From the NCBI RefSeq assembly GCF_001425745.1, contig NZ_LMDF01000011.1:218387-282386 (forward strand): a stretch of DNA of 64,000 nt, written 5' to 3'. Under the pieces are notes generated by a model. The model saw only the letters and a program-made list of their open reading frames with translations, ran no database searches and had not been told where the DNA came from. The translations under genes were made by a program, and so were the position numbers. This DNA is from Caulobacter sp. Root343 (lineage in GTDB: Bacteria > Pseudomonadota > Alphaproteobacteria > Caulobacterales > Caulobacteraceae). Positions 50,615 to 57,921 of this stretch are shown in pieces. Within the stretch, counting starts at the first letter, position 1. Every line of letters starts with the position of its first letter.

Positions 50615-50872
50615 CGGCCGAAGGCTCCAGCCCGCCCAGCCTTTAGAGTTTCACCTGCAGCCGATCGCTACCGATCGGCCAAGCCCCGGCTCTTGGCGCT
50701 AGAACAACACGCGAAACCGGCGCTGGCGTCCGCGACGGTTTGACCGCTTCCACGGTCAAGCTCGTTCAGGCGCGCTTCATCTTGGAAGGGAGATGCTTCG
50801 GCCCGCGCAGACGGCAGGCCCCGACGGGCTCGCGATCGTCTGCGCCTGCCCACCGGCGACGAGGACCGAGCA
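50615..50872. other. Upstream region of the GTPase/SEDS/PBP operon
   Basis: No gene seen. It must contain the operon promoter; no clear -35/-10 pair or operator is visible. CGATCGCTACCGATCGGCC near 50663 carries a short CGATCG repeat. Confidence 0.4.
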
Positions 50873-51502
50873 ATGGCGGACGGCCATTTTCCAGACGTCG
50901 AACTTCTGCGGCGCGAACTCGCGGTCCTGATCCTCGAATGGGCCGGGAAGGCGGTGAAGGACGACCCGGACGGCGCGATGTCGATCGCCCTGACCCGCGC
51001 CGTGAGCGAAGCCGCCCGTGGCGCCGTCGCCGAGCAGCACCGGATCCTGACCGCCGACGCCGCCGATCGGATCGCCGAGGCGCTCGAACGCCGCGGCAAG
51101 AGCGGCGGCCTTCTTCGGGTCGCGTCCCCTTGGGGCCTCGGCCTCATCGCCGTCGCCGCGATCGCGCTGCTGGCCGCCGCCTTCCTCCTCGGGGTGCGGA
51201 CGGGCAGAACCGAAGGCGCCCTGGCGGCGGCGCCGCCGCCGGCCGCGTCGGTCGCCGCGCCAATCGCACCGCTTGTCCCGGAACCCGACGCGCCGGCGCA
51301 GGCTCCGCCCCGCCCCACGGCCGAGCGGCCTCACTCTGCTCAGCGCGCCGCCCCGGTCCCCGCCAAGCCAGCCGCAAGGACGCCGCCACGCACCCTGGGA
51401 CGGCCGGCCACGGCCAGCGGCGACGCCTCGGCGCATTCAGCCCAGCCGGTCGGCGCCGCTACGACGCCGCCAGCCGCTCCGACACCGGCGACGCCCCAAT
51501 GA
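50873..51502 (+). CDS. Single-pass membrane protein, first gene of the GTPase operon
   Basis: 209 residues, no known family recognised. A cytoplasmic helical N-terminus (FPDVELLRRELAVLILEWAG and following, about 1-80), one membrane helix (GLGLIAVAAIALLAAAFLLG, about 85-105), then a Pro/Ala-rich tail of 100 residues likely to cross the periplasm. Its stop and the next start share ATGA. The layout fits an adaptor tethering the cytoplasmic components to the envelope (inference). Confidence 0.8.
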   Translation: MADGHFPDVELLRRELAVLILEWAGKAVKDDPDGAMSIALTRAVSEAARGAVAEQHRILTADAADRIAEALERRGKSGGLLRVASPWGLGLIAVAAIALLAAAFLLGVRTGRTEGALAAAPPPAASVAAPIAPLVPEPDAPAQAPPRPTAERPHSAQRAAPVPAKPAARTPPRTLGRPATASGDASAHSAQPVGAATTPPAAPTPATPQ

Positions 51503-53037
51503 CCGTCTTGGTCCCAACCGCCGTCATCGGCCCGAAGGCCCAGGGCCGCAACTACGGCCTGCGTCGCTACGCCGGTCCGCGCCTGACCTCCGAAAGCCAG
51601 GCGGGTCTCGCCGACTTCGCCCTCTCCCTGGCCGGGTGGGCCATGCTGCGACGGCGTCGTTTCGTCGCCATGCTGCCGCTCGCCGGCGACGGTTCACGCT
51701 TCGCCGTGGCGCGGGCGCGTCACCTGGGCGAGGGCGAACTTGGCCCGGTGGCCGTCGCCCATCTGCTCGTCGTCGACGCCGACTTGCTCGAAGCGCTCGA
51801 CTGGGCTTCGCCCCGCCTGTTGCGTCTGTTGCCCGAACCGGAAGACGCCGCCTTCGGCCTCGAGCCGATCACGGTCTCGCCCGGCGACCTGACCTGCGCC
51901 GTCGCCCGGCCGCTGACCGCATCGCGCGTGGGCTGGGCCGACGTCGCTGTCGACGTCGGCGACGAGGATCCTGAAACAGTGCTCTGCGCCCTGGTCGAGG
52001 GCGTCGAGTCCTCGACCCGGCGGGCGCGCCTCACCGGATGGGCCAGCACCAGCCTGGTCGCGCCGGCTGGCGATCTCGATCCGGCCCGCGCCTTCAAGCT
52101 CGTGACCTACGCCTCGGCCGAGAGCCCGGCGGCTTTCCAGGCCACGCATGAGCTGCTGTCGCTCAGGGCGCTCGCCGAACCGTCCCTGGCCTGGAAGGCC
52201 TGGCTGAAGCTGGCCGCGATCGCGGAGCGAGAGCCGGCCGCCGCCGCCCTGCGCTCGGCCCGGTGGTCGCAGGACAAGGCCCGCCTGCCCGCCGACGACG
52301 TGATGTTCGAGGAGATCGCCTCGGCCTGCGCCGCTCTGACCCCCGCGGCGATGATCGCGCTGCTGCGCGCGGTGATACGCCATGCCGGCGGCGCCGACGC
52401 GGTCAGCGCGGCGCTGCGGGAGGGCGTGTCCGAGACGTTCAACGCCGTGGTCGCGGTCGCCGACGCGGAGGGGGCCGCCTTCTATGTGCGCGGCCTGGTC
52501 GACGGCGCTGATCCCGTCGCCCTGACGGCCTTGCCGGGCCTGGACGAGGTGATGGCCCGCCCCGCCGTCGCGGCCTGGCTGGGCGACATCGTCCATCGCC
52601 TGGACCTCACCGGCGTCGTCCGTCTGTGGGCGACGCGGCTCGCGGCCGACCCCGCCTTCGCCGAGGCCATCGCGCCGGTCGGGGCCGCCTTCCTCGACGC
52701 CACGCTCGACGCCGCCCTGGCCCGTCTCGACGACGAGGACACGCGGTGGCTGGCCGGAACCTTGTTGCGCCTGCGATGCGCGCGCGGAGCGGTGGAGGGC
52801 GCTCGCCTTCGCATCGCCCTTTCGGCCTTGCTCGCCGCGCCGCCGACCAGCGCCGACGCCGCCCTCGCCGACCCGAAGGTGCTGGAGGTCGCCAAGGCCT
52901 TCGCCCCCGAACTGTCGGCCACGCTGGCGGCTCGGGCCATCCCCGCCGGCCTGCGCCAAGCGCGCCATCCGGCCGAGTTCACCCGCGCCGCCTGGGCCCT
53001 GGTCGCCGCGGCCGGCGCGGAGAGGGCGGCGCGATGA
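51499..53037 (+). CDS. GTPase-associated protein 1-like (GAP1) component
   Basis: 512 residues, probably cytosolic. The N-terminus has a strand-rich region (GRNYGLRRYAGPRLTSES) followed by AVARARHLGEGELGPVAVAH, which resembles the GAP1-N domain where a LGxxxxGPxxxHxLL segment is typical. The rest is helical repeats rich in Ala/Leu. GAP1 proteins are companions of double-GTPase proteins in predicted NTP-dependent systems (known association). The similarity is from memory and not computed. Its ATG and stop both overlap neighbours by 4 nt. Confidence 0.6.
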   Translation: MTVLVPTAVIGPKAQGRNYGLRRYAGPRLTSESQAGLADFALSLAGWAMLRRRRFVAMLPLAGDGSRFAVARARHLGEGELGPVAVAHLLVVDADLLEALDWASPRLLRLLPEPEDAAFGLEPITVSPGDLTCAVARPLTASRVGWADVAVDVGDEDPETVLCALVEGVESSTRRARLTGWASTSLVAPAGDLDPARAFKLVTYASAESPAAFQATHELLSLRALAEPSLAWKAWLKLAAIAEREPAAAALRSARWSQDKARLPADDVMFEEIASACAALTPAAMIALLRAVIRHAGGADAVSAALREGVSETFNAVVAVADAEGAAFYVRGLVDGADPVALTALPGLDEVMARPAVAAWLGDIVHRLDLTGVVRLWATRLAADPAFAEAIAPVGAAFLDATLDAALARLDDEDTRWLAGTLLRLRCARGAVEGARLRIALSALLAAPPTSADAALADPKVLEVAKAFAPELSATLAARAIPAGLRQARHPAEFTRAAWALVAAAGAERAAR

Positions 53038-54608
53038 TCTATTGTGAAGTGTGCACCAACGCGTTCTCCGGCGAAGACTTCGCCGACTGCCCGCACTGCG
53101 CCCTGGCCGAGGGCCGCGCGGCCACGCCCGCGGTTCGCGCCTCCGACGCGCCCACCCCCACGCCCGGTGTGACCATGGGCGAGGTGATCGACACCCTGCG
53201 CCGCATGACGCCGCCCGAAGCCAAGCCTCAGGCGCCGCCGACATCCGAGCCGCAGCCGCCCGAGGGCCTGAGCGAAAGCCTGCGCGCACTGGTCGAGCAG
53301 AAGGTCGACCAGGCCGCCGCCGCGGCGTCGGAAGCGCCGACCTTCGCGTCCGAGCCGACCGAGGCCGAGCCCGCCGCCAACGGCCCCATCGTCGGCCAGG
53401 CCGCCCGCGAGCTGGACATCGAGACCCTGCGCCGCATCCGCGAGTCCGGCGTGTTCACCGTGGTGCTGCTGGGCTTTCCGACGGCCGGCAAGACCTGGTT
53501 TCTGAACCGGCTGAAGTATGAACTGCAGGAGGGCGACGCCTATGCCTGCTATCCGCGCCGCGCGCCGCCGGGCGACGTGGAGAACACCGTGCAGTTCACG
53601 GCCCACCGCTTCCGCAAGGGGGCCAACGACTTCTACGTCATCGACATTCCGGGCGAGCGTTTCCTGCGCGCCGTGGAGGGCTCGTTCCTCGGTGAGTCCA
53701 ACACCCTGATGCGGCACGTGATCCATACCGGCCAGGCCTTCCTGACCCTGCTGCCGGCCGACGAGACCCTGCTGTCGGAGCTGGCCCACGACGTGCTGTG
53801 GCGTCGCGCCGCCGCTGGCGGGACCGCGGCGGTCGATCCGGCCGGCCTGCCGCCGCCCCAGGCGCTGATCGACCGGGTCGACACGCTGAAGCGGATGATC
53901 TCCCAGGCGCGCAAGGCGACGGAGGCCGGCGACGGCAAGGCTCAGGCCAAGCTCAAGGCCCTGGTCCGCGAGCGCAGGCGCCTGTTGGAGGGCGGCGTCG
54001 AACAGGCGCTGCAGCGCCTGGCCTCCAAGCACGAGGAGCTCGGCGAATATATCAGCGGCGTCGGCCTCATGGCCCAGCTGATGGTGGTGATGGAGGAGCG
54101 CGGCGGCCCCGACCTGGACCCGTCGATCGACGCCTACGCCGTGTTCGACCGCAGCCGCGACGCCGAGCGCAAGAAGCCGACCAAGCCGATGTTCATCGTC
54201 CTCTCCAAGAGCGACGACCTCACCCACCGCTCCGACGCGGTGCAATTGCCGATCCGCCGGCTACTGCAGGGCCATCCGCGCGCGGCCCATCTGCTGCGCG
54301 TTCTCCGGCGCGAGCCGCGCAAGGCCGACGCCTTCGCGACCCTCAACGCCTTGCGGCCGGGGGTCGCGCGCCAGATCGACGAATGGTTCGCCCTCGCCAG
54401 CTTCCAGTTCGCCACCGCCTTCGAAGGCGTGGCGCGCGGCTCGACGACCATCAATTACCGGCTGGGCCATGTCGGGGTCACCGAGCTGATCCGCGCCCTG
54501 CTGCGCTTGAAGGAACACACCGAGAAGCGGCGCGCCTGGGACGGGGTGGCCAGCCTGTTCCGTCGGCGTCAGCCGGCCGAGGCGCCGCTGGCGGAGCCGG
54601 CCCCGTGA
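53034..54608 (+). CDS. Zinc-ribbon GTPase (double-GTPase-like)
   Basis: 524 residues. Residues 4-22 form a zinc ribbon (CEVC-11-CPHC). A disordered acidic linker follows. The G domain (about 135-510) has GFPTAGKT at 147-154 (G1), a Walker B aspartate in FYVIDIPGERF (G3) and LSKSDD (G4-like, replacing NKxD). The long insertion with coiled-coil character (TLKRMISQARKATEAGDGKA onward) is unusual for TRAFAC GTPases but fits double-GTPase (DO-GTPase) proteins found beside GAP1. ATG overlaps the preceding stop as ATGA. Confidence 0.8.
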   Translation: MIYCEVCTNAFSGEDFADCPHCALAEGRAATPAVRASDAPTPTPGVTMGEVIDTLRRMTPPEAKPQAPPTSEPQPPEGLSESLRALVEQKVDQAAAAASEAPTFASEPTEAEPAANGPIVGQAARELDIETLRRIRESGVFTVVLLGFPTAGKTWFLNRLKYELQEGDAYACYPRRAPPGDVENTVQFTAHRFRKGANDFYVIDIPGERFLRAVEGSFLGESNTLMRHVIHTGQAFLTLLPADETLLSELAHDVLWRRAAAGGTAAVDPAGLPPPQALIDRVDTLKRMISQARKATEAGDGKAQAKLKALVRERRRLLEGGVEQALQRLASKHEELGEYISGVGLMAQLMVVMEERGGPDLDPSIDAYAVFDRSRDAERKKPTKPMFIVLSKSDDLTHRSDAVQLPIRRLLQGHPRAAHLLRVLRREPRKADAFATLNALRPGVARQIDEWFALASFQFATAFEGVARGSTTINYRLGHVGVTELIRALLRLKEHTEKRRAWDGVASLFRRRQPAEAPLAEPAP

Positions 54609-55159
54609 ACCGGCGCGGCGGCGCTGCGCCGTTGGTCGCCAGCGGTCTCCTGGCCATGCTGGCCATGGTCGGGCTCGCCTGGGCTTTCGGCCTGACGCCG
54701 CACCTCGGGACCTCGACGGTCGGCGCTGCCCCCACCCGGGGCGGGGGGACGTGGATCGAGCGTCTGGGCCTGTCGCAGCTCGAGCCCTGGTCGTCGCCGA
54801 CGCCGGCCTTTGCCGAGCGCCTCGCGGCCCTGGGCGACACGCCGCATGGCGCGGCGCTGAAGCGAGACCTCTGCCAGGGCGCCGGCATGGACACCGATCC
54901 GGCCTTCCGCGAGGCGCGGCGGGCCCTGGTGCGCAACGACGCCGAGCTTTGTCCAGCACCCATCGAGCACGTGGCGGCGGTCTCGCCGGTGATCGTGACC
55001 CTCGGCCCGCGCCTCGGCTGGCCATGCCTGGTCGCGGCGGCGATCGCGGGCGTGGGCCTGGCGCTGTGGCGGCTCCTGGCCCTGAAGCGGGCGCTCGACC
55101 GCTGGCGGCTGCTGGGCCGATCCACCTTCGGGGCCGCGCGGAGGGCGGGCAGCGGATGA
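54605..55159 (+). CDS. Small two-pass membrane protein
   Basis: 184 residues from a GTG that overlaps the GTPase stop (GTGA). Two membrane segments (about 9-28, SGLLAMLAMVGLAWAF; and about 138-156, CLVAAAIAGVGLALWRLLAL) enclose a periplasmic segment with three cysteines (RDLCQGAG, DAELCPAP, WPCLV). No family recognised. It would bridge the GTPase and the SEDS-like protein in the membrane (inference). Confidence 0.8.
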   Translation: MNRRGGAAPLVASGLLAMLAMVGLAWAFGLTPHLGTSTVGAAPTRGGGTWIERLGLSQLEPWSSPTPAFAERLAALGDTPHGAALKRDLCQGAGMDTDPAFREARRALVRNDAELCPAPIEHVAAVSPVIVTLGPRLGWPCLVAAAIAGVGLALWRLLALKRALDRWRLLGRSTFGAARRAGSG

Positions 55160-57921
55160 GCGGCGTCCTGCTGGGTGTGACCTGCCTGGCGCTCGGTCTG
55201 GCGTTCTGGCGTGTGGCGACGGACGGCGGATCCGCGCGACGCAAACCTTCGGCCTCGCGCATCGCGGCCCTCGCCGTGGGCGTTGCGGCGCCGGCCGTGC
55301 TGGTCGTGGGATGCCTGTTGACGGCGACGCTCCAGGGCAGGACAGGCGAGCTTCGCCTGTCCTTGGTTCGGCTGACGGCCGAGGTCCGCCAATTCCCGCT
55401 GCGTCTCGGCGGCGACGCCAGCCGTGACGACCTCGTCGTTCCCCGGCTGCCCGCCGGCTTCGCCACGGTCGAGCCCGATCTTTCGCGTGGCGGCGAGGCC
55501 CCGCCGCTGGCGCTGGTCATCGCCGGCACCGACGCCGCGCCGCCACAGACCGTGATCGGCCTGCGCCAGGGCCGACGCCTCGCCTGGCCCACCGCCCTGG
55601 CCTTCGCCGACGGGGACGCCGTCTGTGTCCAGGCGCCCTGCGAGAAGGCCGGCGCCGCCTGGGCCGTGCTGCGCGGGCGGGTGCTGATCCCCGCGAACTG
55701 GCGCGACGGCGAGGTCGTGGCGCGGCCCGGCGCCGGCGCCGGTCCGACCATGCCGGCGCGCAAGACCCTGCTGGCCTTCGGCGGCGTCAACGATTGGACC
55801 CCGGTTCAGGCGATCCATCCGTTGCGCGATTTCTTTCCTCGTCGCGGCGCCCCCGACTCCGGCGGCCTGCTAGCCGACTGCGATCGCTGGCTCTGCGTCG
55901 GCAAGGCCGGAACCCGCGCTCCGGCCCGCAGCTTCCTGTTTCAGCAAGGCGGGTTCGGCGGCTCGGCCTGGTCGATCATTCTCGCCGACCCGGGCGCGCG
56001 CATCGCGCGAGGCGGCCGGGTCGTTCCCTACGCTCCGCCCGTGGCCATCCCGCTCGGAACGGGAATCACGGTGGAGATCTTCGAACCACGCTTCGTCGAT
56101 GGCGATCTCGATCAGCCGGACGCGCGCCGAGGTCGCCTGCAGCTGCGCCGCGGCCTGACCTTCGCCGAGCGTGACGGCCTCGCCGAAATCGCCTTCAGGA
56201 CGCCGCCGACCGAGGTGGTCGGCCGTTGCGAGCCAAGTGGGACGCCGCGACGCTTGGGGCTCGAGGCGGCCATTGTCGGCGGGCTCACGGCCGACGCGCT
56301 TCGTGCGGCGCCGGTCGCGCCCCAGGGACCAGCCTGCGCCAGCTTCACCCACGCCAGGCTGGACGCGCCCGCCGCCGGCCCCGCCCTGCGCACCGCGCAT
56401 CTCGCGCTGGATCGGCTGGCGGCGCCCTGGCCGGCGGTGCTGATCATCCTGGCCTGGACCGTCAGCGTCCTCGTCGCCGGCCGCGACCTATTCCATCGTC
56501 GCCCCGCCTTGTGGACGATCCTCAGCCTGCTGCATCTGCTGCTGGCCCTGCGGCTGCTGATCGGCCTGGCCGCCGCCGAGGCTGATCCGACGCTGGACTG
56601 GCGCGAGATCCTCGGCGACGCCGCCGTCGCCTATGTCGCCGTTCCGGCCGCCCTGCTCGCCTGGGCGCGGGCCGGCGAGCCGCGCCAGTCCGGCGACCTG
56701 ACGCTGGATCTCGCCCCGCCGCTGACCGCCACCGCCGTGCTGGCCTGGACCCATCACCTCAGCGTCCTGGCCCTGTTGCTGATCGGCGCCTGGGGTCTCG
56801 CCGTGCTCTGGCGCGCCGCGAACACGCCGCCGGCCAAGGGCGCCGCCCCTTCGACCCTCGGTCGTCTCGCCGCGCGCTGGCGACAGCCGCCCTCCTCCCA
56901 ACCACGATGGCTGTCCGGCGTCCTGCTGCTCGTCATCGTCCTGGTGGCCCGCCTCGCGGTCGGGGCTGTCGGCTGGAAGGAGCGCATCGACCTCGGGGTC
57001 ACGGTGCTGGCGATCAGCGTCGTCTACACGCCCCTGATCCTGATCGGTTTCGGTCGCGTCCTGGCCGCCAGCGAAACCCGGCCGACCGGATGGCTTCGTC
57101 CGGGCGTCTTCTGGACGCTGCTGGCCCTGGCGACCTTCGTCGTCCCGTTCACGGTGCGCGACAGCGGCTACGCCCTGATGTTCCTGCCGATCGCCGGAGT
57201 CGCCGCCGGCCTGGCCTGGCGTCGGCGGGTCGCGCGCCTCCCGTGGACAGCGCCGGCGGCGGCGGCGATGGCCGTGCTACTCGTCCTGCCCATCCTGGGC
57301 GCCGTCGGCGCCGCCCGCGCCGATCGCCTGGGCCAGACCGCCCAGATGTCGCGCGGCCTGAGCGACGAGCAGGCCTTGGCGTCGCTGGACCGTCAGGCCA
57401 AGGCCAGCCAGAACCTGCTGCGGCTCTACCTGATCGCCGCCCCCGAGGCGTTGGGCGCGGACGCCTCGACCGAGGCCGAAGCCCTGAAGATCTGGTCGGC
57501 CCAGCTTTCGGACTATACGGGCTCGCTGTTCGGTCGCGGCTACCTGTCGCCGGCCAATCTCACGGCTCTCAAGCCGGTGCAGGCCACCGACAACCTGACC
57601 GCCATCCACCTGATGTCGCCGTTCGGACGCCTGGCGACTGGCCTGCTCCTGGCCCTGCTGGCGGCCGCAGCCATCGCCGTCCAGTTCATGACACGCACGA
57701 TCGGTCTCGACGCGCGTCGCGCCACGGGCCTTCTGGCCCTGTGGTGCCTGTTCGGCGCCGCCACCTACATGACCCTGGCCAACCTGCAGCTGGTCCCCTT
57801 TACCGGCCGCAACGCCTATCTCCTGGCCCCGACCTCTGGGGGCGACCTGCTGGAGGGGGCGATCCTGGTCGCCCTCGCCGTCTGGGGCCTGGCCGAGCGC
57901 GCTTCGGAGGCGAAGCGATGA
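55156..57921 (+). CDS. Large polytopic membrane protein with SEDS-like (FtsW/RodA) C-terminal half
   Basis: 921 residues: two N-terminal helices, a periplasmic beta-rich domain (about 65-430, with cysteines and disulfide potential), then about ten membrane helices. The C-terminal part has GSLFGRGYLSPANL followed by QATDNLTAIHLMSPFG and NLQLVPFTGRNAYLL. In SEDS glycan polymerases, a loop between helices ends in a TDF-type aspartate and the final helices carry N-x-PxTG. The candidate catalytic aspartate is D812. I infer SEDS, supported by the PBP gene directly after it. Unusually large for the family (370-480). Confidence 0.7.
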   Translation: MSGVLLGVTCLALGLAFWRVATDGGSARRKPSASRIAALAVGVAAPAVLVVGCLLTATLQGRTGELRLSLVRLTAEVRQFPLRLGGDASRDDLVVPRLPAGFATVEPDLSRGGEAPPLALVIAGTDAAPPQTVIGLRQGRRLAWPTALAFADGDAVCVQAPCEKAGAAWAVLRGRVLIPANWRDGEVVARPGAGAGPTMPARKTLLAFGGVNDWTPVQAIHPLRDFFPRRGAPDSGGLLADCDRWLCVGKAGTRAPARSFLFQQGGFGGSAWSIILADPGARIARGGRVVPYAPPVAIPLGTGITVEIFEPRFVDGDLDQPDARRGRLQLRRGLTFAERDGLAEIAFRTPPTEVVGRCEPSGTPRRLGLEAAIVGGLTADALRAAPVAPQGPACASFTHARLDAPAAGPALRTAHLALDRLAAPWPAVLIILAWTVSVLVAGRDLFHRRPALWTILSLLHLLLALRLLIGLAAAEADPTLDWREILGDAAVAYVAVPAALLAWARAGEPRQSGDLTLDLAPPLTATAVLAWTHHLSVLALLLIGAWGLAVLWRAANTPPAKGAAPSTLGRLAARWRQPPSSQPRWLSGVLLLVIVLVARLAVGAVGWKERIDLGVTVLAISVVYTPLILIGFGRVLAASETRPTGWLRPGVFWTLLALATFVVPFTVRDSGYALMFLPIAGVAAGLAWRRRVARLPWTAPAAAAMAVLLVLPILGAVGAARADRLGQTAQMSRGLSDEQALASLDRQAKASQNLLRLYLIAAPEALGADASTEAEALKIWSAQLSDYTGSLFGRGYLSPANLTALKPVQATDNLTAIHLMSPFGRLATGLLLALLAAAAIAVQFMTRTIGLDARRATGLLALWCLFGAATYMTLANLQLVPFTGRNAYLLAPTSGGDLLEGAILVALAVWGLAERASEAKR

